From the NCBI GenBank assembly GCA_028287505.1, contig JAQBPN010000007.1:1-64000 (forward strand): a stretch of 64,000 bases of DNA, given 5' to 3'. The position numbers and the translations under genes are program-made. The first letter of the stretch is position 1. Every line of letters begins with the position of its first letter. The notes beneath the pieces are model-generated. The model was not told where the DNA came from and ran no database searches. It saw nothing but the letters and a program-made list of their open reading frames with translations. The DNA comes from Fibrobacterota bacterium. GTDB taxonomy: Bacteria > Fibrobacterota > Fibrobacteria > UBA11236. Shown piece by piece: positions 32,856-42,558 of this stretch.

Positions 32856-34064
32856 TTGCTCCCGTCGCGTCCCGGACGGGACACGCCGCCTTTACCTTTG
32901 GATCCGAATTGGCTAAGATCGGAAAGGCTTCGGCCGGTTTCAAATTTTGAGAACAGGCAAATCATCGCAAAAATATCGCATATCGAAATATTCAAGCTGG
33001 CCTTGCCCATGGAGCCCTTCATCATCGCGACGGAAGTTTCCACCGTCGCCCAGAACACCTTCATCCGCATCCACACCGACGATGGCCTGACGGGCATGGG
33101 GGAATGCTCCGCCTTTCCCATGCTGGTGGGCGAAACCCAGGAGACCTGCTTCGCCGTGGCCCGGGAATTCGCGCGACTCCTGAAAGGCAAGGATGCTTCC
33201 GACATCCGCGCGAGGATGGCCGGACTCCACGCATTCATCGCCTTCAATTCGACCATCAAAAGCGCGTTCGATATGGCCTTGCACGATCTGGCCGCCAAGG
33301 AAAAAGGGGTGCCCCTGTACAAGTTCCTGGGCGGTACGAAAAAGATCGTCGAAACGGATCTCACCCTGGGCATAGGCGCTCCCGCCGCGATGGCGGCCAA
33401 GGCGGTCGCCTGGGTGGAAAAGGGCGTGAAGACGCTGAAGATCAAACTCGGCAAGGACGGGAAAGAGGACGTGGAAAGGGTGCGCCTGATCCGCGCGGCG
33501 GTGGGTCCCGGGATCGGATTGCGCATCGATGCCAACCAAGGCTGGGATTTCGACACCGCCGTGGAAACCCTGAAGGCGCTGGAAGGGTTCGCCATCCAGT
33601 TTTGCGAACAGCCCATCCACCACGATTACGATTACCTGCTACCCTCCCTGCGGGAGCAGGTCCCCATCCGGATCATGGCCGATGAAAGCGTGTTCAACCA
33701 TCATGACGCCATCCGGCTGATCGAATCCGCCTCCGCGGACTACCTCAATGTCAAGCTGGCCAAATCGGGCGGCATTCTGGAAGCCATCGAGATCGCCGAT
33801 ACCGCCCAGCGCTACGGCGTGCCCTGCATGCTGGGCGGCATGCTGGAGAGCCGGCTGGCGCTCACCGCCAATGCGCATCTGGCCATGTCCCACGGGAATT
33901 TCGCATTCTACGATTTGGATACCTGCCTGCTGGGCCAGTTGCAGGATCCCGTCGTGGGCGGGGCGGTGTACAATGGCTTTGTCCTGGAGCTTCCCGACGC
34001 GCCCGGCATCGCCGCGGACATCGATCCCGCGTTCCTGGAAACATGCGAGTCCGTGGTGGTTTGA
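32856..34064 (+). CDS. Enolase-superfamily dipeptide epimerase-like enzyme
   Basis: 402 residues in the longest frame. The enolase/MLE barrel residues are intact: Lys195 and Lys197 (LKIKLG), metal ligands Asp225 (IDANQGW), Glu251 (CEQP) and Asp276 (MADES), and Lys300 (NVKLAKSGG). A D-x-D pair (353-355, FYDLDT) near the end is typical of dipeptide epimerases, such as L-Ala-D/L-Glu epimerase, which recycle murein peptides. The start is unclear. The frame has no ATG before the enolase N-domain begins at about residue 37, and the longest frame opens with a TTG after a G-run. It overlaps the upstream non-coding leader of the divergent glycosidase gene. Confidence 0.85.
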   Translation: MLPSRPGRDTPPLPLDPNWLRSERLRPVSNFENRQIIAKISHIEIFKLALPMEPFIIATEVSTVAQNTFIRIHTDDGLTGMGECSAFPMLVGETQETCFAVAREFARLLKGKDASDIRARMAGLHAFIAFNSTIKSAFDMALHDLAAKEKGVPLYKFLGGTKKIVETDLTLGIGAPAAMAAKAVAWVEKGVKTLKIKLGKDGKEDVERVRLIRAAVGPGIGLRIDANQGWDFDTAVETLKALEGFAIQFCEQPIHHDYDYLLPSLREQVPIRIMADESVFNHHDAIRLIESASADYLNVKLAKSGGILEAIEIADTAQRYGVPCMLGGMLESRLALTANAHLAMSHGNFAFYDLDTCLLGQLQDPVVGGAVYNGFVLELPDAPGIAADIDPAFLETCESVVV

Positions 34065-34101
34065 GGGCGATCGGGAACGTTTGCGCGCGCAGGCCCGTTG
34101 A

Positions 34102-36492
34102 TCAGAACCCGATGATGAATCCGCCCATGGGGAAGAAGGGCAATTGCTTCACCGTGACCCGTTTTCCCGTCTGGTCATTGTAGAGATAGGTGAATACGTT
34201 TTCCCGGCCCAGCACGTTCTGGAAATCGAAATAGAACATCATGCGCAGCCAGCCGTAGCCAAGGCGCTTCTCCAGCCGCACGTCCAGGGAGTAATAATCC
34301 GGAAACCGTTGCGAGTTGATGGCTTCCGTCCGCAAAGCCCAGCGGCGGAAGGCGGGATCATAGGCGAGCGGCGTGTAAGGCCGGCCCGTGGAATAGCGCA
34401 AGCGGAAGGAACCTTCCAGCCTGTCCCCCAGGGGAATCAACCAACAGAGCGACTTGAACCAGGCGGTTTCCCGCATGTCCCGGTACCAGCTTTTGCCCGA
34501 CAGATCGTAAACGGCGCCCCCGGTGAAGTTGACCACGTGGGTGAAATCGAAGTCCGAAGGGAACCAATCGTAGCCGTTCAGCTCCTGAAAGCGGGTTTCA
34601 GAAATGGAGTATGAATACGCCAGGCTGGAAAACCAGTTCCCGGCCAGTTTCCTTTCGAGGAACAGCTCCACCCCGCGGCTCAGGGCTTCGCCGTCGTCCA
34701 GGCGATCGGGCGAACTCTGGAATTGGTATACGGGGCCGTTCCCGGCCAGGACGGCATCCATGAGGAGGTTGTCGTAATGCTTGGCATACACGTTCAACCC
34801 CAGGTTGGTGATGTGCCGGCGCGGATACCAATCCAGTTCCAACGACGCCGTCGCCGCCCGTTTGGAATCCAGGGTGCGGTTTTCCGCCTTGGCCATGTAG
34901 TCGATGGGATTCTGGGTCTGGGTCTGCAATCCCGCCGCCGCAGTAACGTCCAGGTTACCCAGCGCGGCCCAGCGGAGGCTCGCCCGCGGCATCAAGTACC
35001 AATCGTCGGCATACGCGAAATGCTCCCCCCGCAGACCGAGCGCGAGAAAGAGCCGCTTGGATGCCGCGAAGTTCACCGAGGCATACATCGCCTCTTTATG
35101 GGTATCCAGTTGAGATGAAGGCGCGATGAATTTCCCGACTACCTTTCCCGACGGGTCCAGGAACGGCGTGCCCACGGTGTCGGATGCGGAGGCGTAGGCT
35201 TTCAAGGTGTCCGGCCTGGCGCGATTGTCGTCCCGGAACAGGATCCATTCGGATTCCCCGCCCACGGTCCACTTGGCTTTGTCGGCGGCGAAATAGACCG
35301 CCTCGCCTTTGGCCGCGTCTTCGTATTCCCGGGTCTCCCGATCCGAGAGCACGGTATCCGCGCCCTTGAAAAACTGCTCGCGCCGGGTGATGTTGCCCGT
35401 ACCGGAAATAGTGGCCGAGTATTCCCATTGGTCGCCGGCGTATTGCGTCAAGGTGCTTCCCACGGCGAACACGTCGCCGCCGGCCTCGATGACGTCCCCT
35501 TCGGTTCCGAAGGAGTTTTCCGCATCCTCGATGCGGATGGAACTCCTGCCAATCAATCCGTCGGCAATCAGGCTTCCGTTCCCGGCCCGCTGGGTCACCT
35601 TGGTCTGGCCGCCCCAGAACCTGGGGATGGCGGTGGAAGGCTCGAATTCGGCCACCACGTCCAGGTAGCTCTTCTTATAGGAGGTGAGGAAGGATGCGCC
35701 CGGCCACAAGGGGCCTTCCGCGAGCAGGCCCGCCCCGGAAAATCCCAGGTCCAGCCCGCCGAACACGGTTTGGGAATTCCCGTCCCTAAGGCTGATATCC
35801 AATACCGAGGAAGCCTTGCCGCCATAGCGGGCCGGAGGCGCGCCGGAATTGAAGGTCAGCTTTTTGACCATCAGGGGATTGACGACGGAAATCACGCCCC
35901 CGCCCGTGCCTTGGTTGCCGAAGTAGTTGGGGTTGGGAATCTCGATGTTGTCCAGGATGAAAAGATTCTCTCCCGGGAATCCACCCCGAGCGATGACCTC
36001 GTTGACATTGTCCCCGCGGGCCTGCACGCCGGGAAACTTCTGCACAACCCGTTGCACGTCCATCAATGCGCCCGGTGTCCGCCGGATCTCTTCGGCATCG
36101 ATCACATGGGTGGAGTTGGGCATGTCGTAGATTTTCTGGACGGGAGCCGCGATCGCCTTGCGTTCCGCCAGCTCGAGAGTGGGCGGCATCAATTCCACTT
36201 CCCGCTCCTCGGCCACTTCGCCCAATAGGATGATGTTCTGGATCAGAGCCGCCTCGTATTCCCCATGGCGGACCAGCAGATCGTAGGACCCGGGCGGAAG
36301 GCTGTCCAACCGGAACCGTCCCGAGGAATCGGTAGCGGCCTCCCTGTCCATGCCGTCCGGCTTGACAATCATCACTTTCGCGCCCGGCACCGGTTTTCCG
36401 GAAACGGCGCTGAGGACCCGGCCTTTGAGCATCCCCTGGGAATGGGCCAGGGCCGCCAGGCAAAGGATCAATGCGAACCGGGGGAACTTCAT
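34102..36492 (-). CDS. TonB-dependent outer-membrane receptor with carboxypeptidase-regulatory-like domain
   Basis: 796 residues. A signal peptide (to ALAHS) is followed by a carboxypeptidase-regulatory-like beta domain (about 20-100), a plug domain (about 115-225, ARGGFPGENLFILDNIEI and GGVISVVNPLMVKK), and a barrel ending in PFFPMGGFIIGF. It imports a large or scarce ligand across the outer membrane using TonB energy. The regulatory-like domain is typical of Bacteroidetes-like receptors and related phyla. Neighbours (dipeptide epimerase, aminopeptidase) hint at peptides as ligands, but this is inference only. No SusD partner is present. Confidence 0.92.
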   Translation of the reverse strand: MKFPRFALILCLAALAHSQGMLKGRVLSAVSGKPVPGAKVMIVKPDGMDREAATDSSGRFRLDSLPPGSYDLLVRHGEYEAALIQNIILLGEVAEEREVELMPPTLELAERKAIAAPVQKIYDMPNSTHVIDAEEIRRTPGALMDVQRVVQKFPGVQARGDNVNEVIARGGFPGENLFILDNIEIPNPNYFGNQGTGGGVISVVNPLMVKKLTFNSGAPPARYGGKASSVLDISLRDGNSQTVFGGLDLGFSGAGLLAEGPLWPGASFLTSYKKSYLDVVAEFEPSTAIPRFWGGQTKVTQRAGNGSLIADGLIGRSSIRIEDAENSFGTEGDVIEAGGDVFAVGSTLTQYAGDQWEYSATISGTGNITRREQFFKGADTVLSDRETREYEDAAKGEAVYFAADKAKWTVGGESEWILFRDDNRARPDTLKAYASASDTVGTPFLDPSGKVVGKFIAPSSQLDTHKEAMYASVNFAASKRLFLALGLRGEHFAYADDWYLMPRASLRWAALGNLDVTAAAGLQTQTQNPIDYMAKAENRTLDSKRAATASLELDWYPRRHITNLGLNVYAKHYDNLLMDAVLAGNGPVYQFQSSPDRLDDGEALSRGVELFLERKLAGNWFSSLAYSYSISETRFQELNGYDWFPSDFDFTHVVNFTGGAVYDLSGKSWYRDMRETAWFKSLCWLIPLGDRLEGSFRLRYSTGRPYTPLAYDPAFRRWALRTEAINSQRFPDYYSLDVRLEKRLGYGWLRMMFYFDFQNVLGRENVFTYLYNDQTGKRVTVKQLPFFPMGGFIIGF

Positions 36493-36581
36493 CAGGATGA
36501 TTGTAGCAAATCGCGTTTATCGGCCGCCAGGAACCAAACCGCCCGCCGCATTTTAGGATATATTCTCTGCGTGGAGGCCTT

Positions 36582-37571
36582 ATGTACAAGAAGATGATTT
36601 CGGGTGCGATGTCGGCGGGGGTTGCCATTCTGCTGGCATCTTGTTCCGTGGACGATTTCCTGGCCACGGCCACCGCGGGAAACTCCGACACCACCGTATC
36701 CGGCAAGGTGGTGCTGGGCCTCAAGACCGCCCTCAAACTGGGTATCGATTCGAGTTCCCTGTCGGCCTCCAAGATCAATGGTTATCTGGCCAACAAGGCG
36801 ATCAAGATCCTGCTTCCCCAAGAAGCCGAACAGGCTTTGGCGACCGCGGAAAAAATAGGCGGCTATGTCGCCCCGTTCAAGAACGATCTGCAAGCGATCC
36901 AGGAGGTGGTGGATTTTACCGGCGGCGTCGATCAGAATGCTTTCCAGAGCAATCTCAGCAATTCCGGTTCGCTTTTGACCGAACTGGCCGGGCTGGAACA
37001 CCTGAGCGATTCATTGATCCTGTATATGAATCGGGCCGCGGAATACGCGGCGCCCCGATCGGTCCCCATTTTCAAGAACGCGATCACAAGCATTACCATC
37101 ACGGACGGGCTGTCGCTGCTGAACAGTTCCGACAGCACCGCCGCCACGTCCTTTCTCAGCGTGAGGACATTCGATCCCCTGAAGACATCCTACACGCCCA
37201 TCGTCGATTCCACCCTGTCCCTGGTGCCTTTGACCAAGTACTGGGGCGATTTCAGGACCACCTACAATTCCGTGCTCTCCCGCTACAACGGGCTGCTGGC
37301 ATTCCAGACGGCCTGGAACAAGAACGCGGTGGTGGCGTCCATATCGGATCTGCAGGTCAACGCGCTGAAGCCGGTAGTCTACGATTCCATCCGGACGGAA
37401 AGCCTGGGAGCCTGGACCACGGGCAAGGCTTTGGGCGGGCTTTTCTACCTGGTGGGCCAGGAAGAGAAGGACATCCGCCGCGATCCCTTCGCGTACATCA
37501 AGAGCCTGGCGTCGGACATTTCCGATCTCCTGGGCGAAGTGTTCGGCGAAATCATGAAAATGGACAAGTGA
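36582..37571 (+). CDS. DUF4197-domain lipoprotein
   Basis: 329 residues. The signal peptide ends in LLASCSVD, a lipobox. The DUF4197 domain is recognisable from GLKTALKLGID, NKAIKILLPQEAEQAL, MNRAAEYAAPRSVPIFKNAI and ITITDGLSLLNSSDSTAATSFL. It then continues about 100 residues past the usual end of the family. The function of DUF4197 is unknown. A GGAGG ribosome site and a TATATT box precede the ATG. It is divergent from the TonB-dependent receptor gene, 89 bp away. Confidence 0.85.
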   Translation: MYKKMISGAMSAGVAILLASCSVDDFLATATAGNSDTTVSGKVVLGLKTALKLGIDSSSLSASKINGYLANKAIKILLPQEAEQALATAEKIGGYVAPFKNDLQAIQEVVDFTGGVDQNAFQSNLSNSGSLLTELAGLEHLSDSLILYMNRAAEYAAPRSVPIFKNAITSITITDGLSLLNSSDSTAATSFLSVRTFDPLKTSYTPIVDSTLSLVPLTKYWGDFRTTYNSVLSRYNGLLAFQTAWNKNAVVASISDLQVNALKPVVYDSIRTESLGAWTTGKALGGLFYLVGQEEKDIRRDPFAYIKSLASDISDLLGEVFGEIMKMDK

Positions 37572-37596
37572 AGCGCGAGCCGCGCCCGGACACCGC

Positions 37597-38610
37597 CTAA
37601 ACGGCCGCGGGCGCGAACCAGGCCCCGTTCCGGAACACGATCTCCCCGTCCAGCAGCACCGACTCCGTCACCGCGAACACATCCACGTGATGCCTGCCGT
37701 CCTTGCGCCTGAAGTCGGGTTTTTGGTAGACGGCATGCTTGGCCCCCAGGGAAAGATGGATCCCGCACATGCGCTCCAGCGTTCCGATATCGCTGACCAT
37801 GCGGTCCCGGGTGAAGGCCCGGTTCATGCCGAACCCGAGCTCGCGCACCCAGACTTCGCCCTCGTCGGCGCGGATCAGGGCCAGGACCTTTTCGAAATCC
37901 GGAGTCGAATCGACGGCCTCCACCACCCGTCCCTTGGCGATTACCAGGGTGATGGGCTTCTCCGGCTTGTTGACCATGAAGTTCGTGTCCGCGAAAATGA
38001 AAATGCGGATGCGGCCGCTGACCGATTCCAGGTCCCGCGCTTCCGTGAACACCTCGCCGATGGGAAACTGGCCGCCGATGTTCTTCATGCCCCGATAGTC
38101 GCCCACGTTCAGTTTGGCGGATTCGAAAGGCGAAGCGAAAACCAGGCGTTCGCCCCCGCTGTCCACCGTTCCCGATCCCGCGCGGTCGATGCGTTCCTTG
38201 AGGGCGTTGCCGACCCCGCGGTAATACTCCGGATCATAAGCCAGGGCGTCCACGTACCAGGCCGCCTCCGGACCGCGCATGCGGGCCAAGTGCGGATGCT
38301 CGATCACCTTGAGCATGCGCTTGAAGAGTTCCACGCGGATGCGGAAGGCCTCCAAGCGGAAGCTCGTGGACTGGATGAGCACGACCAGATCGGATTCCCG
38401 CAGGGGTTCGAAGGCGGAGCGGACCGCGTCGGCGGGAACCGCATCGAAATCGATGAGGCGGGCGGCAGGCAGGCAGCGGCGATAGGCCTCGGTGAGGGTG
38501 ACGGCCAGTTCGCTTTGGCTGTCGAAGACCACCACGGCGGACCGGTCGGACGTGTGCCCGAACGCGAGCGACAGGATGTCGCGGAGATGCTTTTCCGTGG
38601 CGTCAATCAA
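37597..38610 (-). CDS. M29-like metallopeptidase (thermophilic aminopeptidase family)
   Basis: 337 residues, cytosolic. The C-terminal catalytic half shows the M29 layout. There is a Glu in GGQFPIGEVFTEA, a Glu in VRELGFGMN, and a final cluster with His in IHLSLGAKHAVYQ and the HxD in RHHVDVF, which would bind two metals. Aminopeptidase T-type enzymes release N-terminal residues from peptides. It could also be a related dioxygenase-like member. It converges with the DUF4197 gene. Its neighbourhood with a dipeptide epimerase and a TonB-dependent receptor fits peptide use. Confidence 0.78.
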   Translation of the reverse strand: MIDATEKHLRDILSLAFGHTSDRSAVVVFDSQSELAVTLTEAYRRCLPAARLIDFDAVPADAVRSAFEPLRESDLVVLIQSTSFRLEAFRIRVELFKRMLKVIEHPHLARMRGPEAAWYVDALAYDPEYYRGVGNALKERIDRAGSGTVDSGGERLVFASPFESAKLNVGDYRGMKNIGGQFPIGEVFTEARDLESVSGRIRIFIFADTNFMVNKPEKPITLVIAKGRVVEAVDSTPDFEKVLALIRADEGEVWVRELGFGMNRAFTRDRMVSDIGTLERMCGIHLSLGAKHAVYQKPDFRRKDGRHHVDVFAVTESVLLDGEIVFRNGAWFAPAAV

Positions 38611-38699
38611 TTCCAGTGCGGCCTCCAGGAGTTTACACTACATTCAAAATAGACAAATATCGGATTGGGTCCCGCACCCCGACCAGGAATGAGTACGAA

Positions 38700-39953
38700 G
38701 TGAAAGCACCGATTTGCGCTGCGCTGTTGTTGCTTGCGGCGGGCGCCTCCGCCAATCCGGATTTTCCCGGGCAATGGATCGATCCCCAACTTGCCGGCGT
38801 CGGGGAGAAACGGCTGGAAATCCTGGCCGCATTCCGGAACCGCCTGCTGGAAGCCGTGAAGACCGATGACGGGCCGCAGATGGATTCCATCCTATCGCAA
38901 GGTGATATGGAATTCGGCCGAAGGATCTGGTTGCTTCCCGAGGAACGGTTTTACATCTACCTGATCCTGGGCGCGGGTGACAAGATCATAAGCGACTTTG
39001 AGATGAGGAGAGTCGTGTGGACCTTTAAAGGGGATTCTCCCTACACCTTGGTCGCCAGTTTCTGCCCGGAGCGGCCGGAAGGGAAAGCCCGGGGCATGGG
39101 GCCTGAAAAACCGGGCTATGCTCCCGACCTCCTGGATCACCTTACGGAGGCTTTCCTGAAGAATCCGGAAAAGTATCTGCGCGGATTGGAAAAGGTCCCG
39201 GACCTGGCGGCTTTTCTCGGCATGGCACGCTGCAAGCCCGGGATTATCAAGGCATCGGGTTATGAAAAACCTTGGCTTTCGCATGCGGAAAAAAAGAGCA
39301 TGGCCGCATTCGCGAAATCCTTTCCCGCTTCCGGGTTCACCGCGGATATGAACGAGTTCTCGAACCTGTTCACGGGCTGGACCGGGACCGGATTCCTCTT
39401 CGGAGGCGGCCCAAGTTGGGAAGCTTATGGGGGACAGGCGCATCCGGTTTTGTCGGACGGGTTCCACGGCGGTTTCTTCTTCGATGTCAATACGCCCGCC
39501 GTCAAGGTGGGCCTCGACATGCAGATCCGGACCTTCACCGCGGGAAGCGATGTATTCCTGGAAGACACCCTACTAAGCGCAGGGGTGGAGGTGAAGATGG
39601 TGATCACAAGCTTCAATGCCGGATACTCCATCCCGGTTTTCGAAAACGCCTTCCTCACGCCCTTTACCGGATTCCTGGTCACCAATTTCAGGTTGACTAC
39701 CCAAGAAGTCACGGCCCTGAATATCCACAACCACACCGGCAGTTCCGTCGGCATCCCCTTCGGGGCGAATTTCGATTATCTGGCCTTGCCGTTCGGCGAC
39801 TATTCCGATCTCATCAAATGCGGAGTGGGCTTGCGGCTGACCGCCGTATATCATTACGGAAGATGGAGCGAGGCGGAAGCGGGCCTGGGAGACCATGGCT
39901 TTTCGGTGGAGGCCAAAGTGTTTACCGGATTCTTCGGGTTCGCGCGCCTGTAG
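38700..39953 (+). CDS. Secreted protein of unknown function
   Basis: 417 residues from the GTG at 38700, which begins a good signal peptide (KAPICAALLLLAAG, cleavage after ASA). The longer frame would place 28 unrelated residues before it. The N-terminal half is helical. The C-terminal 180 residues look like alternating beta strands with Gly/aromatic residues, ending in FTGFFGFARL, which suggests an outer-membrane barrel. No family is recognised. It is divergent from the M29-like peptidase gene. Confidence 0.68.
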   Translation: MKAPICAALLLLAAGASANPDFPGQWIDPQLAGVGEKRLEILAAFRNRLLEAVKTDDGPQMDSILSQGDMEFGRRIWLLPEERFYIYLILGAGDKIISDFEMRRVVWTFKGDSPYTLVASFCPERPEGKARGMGPEKPGYAPDLLDHLTEAFLKNPEKYLRGLEKVPDLAAFLGMARCKPGIIKASGYEKPWLSHAEKKSMAAFAKSFPASGFTADMNEFSNLFTGWTGTGFLFGGGPSWEAYGGQAHPVLSDGFHGGFFFDVNTPAVKVGLDMQIRTFTAGSDVFLEDTLLSAGVEVKMVITSFNAGYSIPVFENAFLTPFTGFLVTNFRLTTQEVTALNIHNHTGSSVGIPFGANFDYLALPFGDYSDLIKCGVGLRLTAVYHYGRWSEAEAGLGDHGFSVEAKVFTGFFGFARL

Positions 39954-40326
39954 TGAAGACCGGCGCCTGCAACAGCTTTGATCCCGGCTACTTGAAATTC
40001 TGGAGGGCCGGGAGCATGATTGCCATCCATCGCATGGCCCCTAATGTATGGAAGGACGGGCGCTTTGCCAACGGCTATGATCCGGCTTGCACCACCGGAT
40101 GCCCCAGGGACGATCTCCTCCGCTCAAAACTTGACCGGCAGAAGGGATGGAGCTCCTCCGATCGGTCCATTTTTCAATGGGATGTGGATGCGATGCGAGT
40201 GGGATGGGGATTGGCCGCCTTGGCATGGTACTTGCATTTAGGGAAGATGCAGCCACCAAAGGGTTCCCGAAAATCGGAGACCCAGATACCAAAGCACAAT
40301 GTCAGCCCCAGGCAGATGGAGATCCC
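39954..40326 (+). promoter_or_regulatory. Leader region with a sigma-54 promoter
   Basis: No gene is supported in these 373 bp. At 40221-40236 TGGCA-N6-TTTGCA-like spacing is exact: GG at 40222-40223 and GC at 40234-40235, ten bases apart (TGGCATGGTACTTGCA). This is a near-consensus -24/-12 promoter, with the start codon of the VIT-like protein gene 91 nt downstream. About 260 bp upstream is free for an enhancer-binding protein. Confidence 0.7.
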
Positions 40327-42558
40327 ATGTTTTCCTTTCATGCAAAGTTGGCCTTCCGGACGGGAGTCGCATTGGCATGCGCTCTGGGAACGGGCCGGGC
40401 GGCCCTCGACTTCGACACCTACCGGATCATCCAGGACAGGATCAAAATCACCCGCTCCGGGGTGACCACGGACAGCATCCGCACAACCTACGAGTTGACG
40501 CGCTTGGGCTCGACCTCGCTGGAAGCCTCCTCCATCACCCTGACCTCCCATGGCGGATACCTCTCCGTGACGGAAGAGGCCACCTTGACGGGAAACGTCG
40601 AGAACCGGCCGCATGACATCACCCAGGATTTCCTTCTGCAGGGCAGCCTTCCCATTCCTCCCTTGGCGGCGGTCCGCTCTTTGTCGGCCATCCATGGCGA
40701 CACCTTGTTCCATGCCAAATTGCGGAAGATGACCTACAGCCTGAACGACTCCTTTCTGGACACGGTATCGATGCAGGCCACCCTCGACAACCGGGTCGCA
40801 TTCCTGCAACAGCTCACCGACGTCGGATTCGAGGCCACCTTTTCCAAGCTCTCCCTGGGGGAACCGGTGCGGGTGCGGATCGAGTACGACATCCCTTTCC
40901 CCGGCGCGCCCGGGGCATCGCTCCGCATTCCCGTCCTGTTCCATCCCTCCGGCACGCCGCCCAGGCAGGCGCAGATCACTTTTTTCGAAAAGGCGGAAGG
41001 CCTGCCCGCGGTCCAATGGCTGAGCGATAACGGGCGGGTTACCCTGAACGACGCGGAAACCCATACGGTACAGTACCAGAGCGAATTCCTTTTCCGCCGC
41101 GATGAAAGCCCCAAGACGGTGGCCAGCATGCAGGCCACCACTTTCGAATCGGGGGCGTTCAAGGGGAATTACCTGTTGTTCAAAGGCGGACTGAACGATT
41201 CCCTGATGAACATCCTGTCGCGGCCGCTGGAAGTGGCTTTCCTGTGGCGGTGGAACCCTCCCTACAACTTCGTGGAGATCCGGGATGGGCTGAAAACCTT
41301 GTCCGCTTCCGGCCAGATGGCCGCCCTGGAGGCCAGGACCCTCAAACAAATCATCCTGGAATTCGCGCCGCGCGGGCATCGCTTCGGCCTTTTGCGCAGC
41401 GCCCCCGGGAGCGCGGACGACTATTTCGCTCCCGCGGAAGCCGGCAGCGAGGGGTATGGGAAACTCCTGGCCTATCTCGATCAATTCACCGAACAGCGTC
41501 TGTATGCGGATTACAAGGACTACAAGGACGGCACCCTGCCCTGGGCCGCGACGGCGTGGACCGATTCAGGTGAAATCGTGAAAAGCCAGAAAGAGTTCCT
41601 GGCCGTGCTGGCGCGCATCCGCGGAGGATTCAGCGACCGTCCCGAAGCCTTGCGGCATATCGAAATGATAGGATTGGGATCCTCTCCCTCCACGCTCATC
41701 GATTTGAAGGATCCGAAGCAACTGGAAGCGGCGATCGACAGCACCACCCTTTCCAACGTGCTGGCATCGTGGCCCGGGGTGGATCTGGGCCAGGCCTTGC
41801 AATTGAAAGCGAACGCCACGCTCCGTCCCCTGGACGTGAACTCCCCGCTGGCGGCGGGTCTGCCGCCGCTGCTGTTTCCCGTCTTCCAACCCACTTCCGT
41901 GGAGTACCGGGCCTTCACGCCGGCGCGCAGCCACGCGGTGGTGCTTCCCTTCAGCCTCAGCGCCCAGCGCGAAGCCATGATCAAAGCGGAGAGTCCCTTC
42001 GGCGATACGGTGCAACTGCAGGGCATCGATGCCTTGGGCCGCAAAACCCGCATCTTCACCCTCACGCCGCGCATGCTGCGCGCCCAGGCCGATTCCAGCA
42101 TGGCGAGATTGTGGGCGGCGGATCCCGATCGCATCTCGGAAGCGAGCGAAGTGGATATCGGAATGCGTTACGGTATCCTCACCAAGGGCAGCTATTGGGG
42201 GGCCGGTATCGGGGACGCCACCCTCTATCAGGGCGGAACGGTTCCGCCCGGCACCCCCATTCTGCCCAAGCTGGTGCATGCGGGCAGCGGGCAATCCTTC
42301 CGCGTGGAAAACGGATTCCTGCGCCTGGACGCCGCGGCCATGGGCCGGGACCTTTACGGCAAAGCCCCCCGGCTGGAAATCTACGACCTCCGGGGACGGA
42401 TGGTGGCCAGCTTTTCCCTGGCCGATTTCCGGAGCGCGAACGGATTCGCCATACCCATCGAATTCCTGAGACGACTGGGACACTCCGGGTTGGTGCTCAT
42501 CCTGCGCGGAGCCGGCCGCGTACAACCGTTCTCCCTTACCTTCGGAGGCATGCTGTGA
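40327..42558 (+). CDS. Secreted VIT-domain-like protein with sorting-like tail
   Basis: 743 residues from the ATG at 40327 (GGAG 9 nt upstream), with a signal peptide cleaved near GRAAL. The region LDNRVAFLQQLTDVGF to PVRVRIEYDIPF resembles a VIT domain. MARLWAADPDRI to GMRYGILTKGSYW resembles the C-terminal segment of VIT-vWA proteins. The part between them occupies the vWA position, but no DxSxS metal site is visible. A tail with LEIYDLRGRMVASF and a hydrophobic last strand looks like a type IX sorting domain. It is translationally coupled to the barrel gene (GTGA overlap) and preceded by a sigma-54 promoter. The family call is from pattern only. Confidence 0.65.
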   Translation: MFSFHAKLAFRTGVALACALGTGRAALDFDTYRIIQDRIKITRSGVTTDSIRTTYELTRLGSTSLEASSITLTSHGGYLSVTEEATLTGNVENRPHDITQDFLLQGSLPIPPLAAVRSLSAIHGDTLFHAKLRKMTYSLNDSFLDTVSMQATLDNRVAFLQQLTDVGFEATFSKLSLGEPVRVRIEYDIPFPGAPGASLRIPVLFHPSGTPPRQAQITFFEKAEGLPAVQWLSDNGRVTLNDAETHTVQYQSEFLFRRDESPKTVASMQATTFESGAFKGNYLLFKGGLNDSLMNILSRPLEVAFLWRWNPPYNFVEIRDGLKTLSASGQMAALEARTLKQIILEFAPRGHRFGLLRSAPGSADDYFAPAEAGSEGYGKLLAYLDQFTEQRLYADYKDYKDGTLPWAATAWTDSGEIVKSQKEFLAVLARIRGGFSDRPEALRHIEMIGLGSSPSTLIDLKDPKQLEAAIDSTTLSNVLASWPGVDLGQALQLKANATLRPLDVNSPLAAGLPPLLFPVFQPTSVEYRAFTPARSHAVVLPFSLSAQREAMIKAESPFGDTVQLQGIDALGRKTRIFTLTPRMLRAQADSSMARLWAADPDRISEASEVDIGMRYGILTKGSYWGAGIGDATLYQGGTVPPGTPILPKLVHAGSGQSFRVENGFLRLDAAAMGRDLYGKAPRLEIYDLRGRMVASFSLADFRSANGFAIPIEFLRRLGHSGLVLILRGAGRVQPFSLTFGGML

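Noticed and set aside
31180-32916. Plus-strand open frame of 578 codons opposite the GH99-like gene
   Set aside because: Shadow of the glycosidase gene; Gly/His/Val-rich, with no start signals or domain.
39225-39240. TGGCACGCTGCA resembling a sigma-54 site
   Set aside because: It lies inside a coding region and the spacer is about three bases too short.
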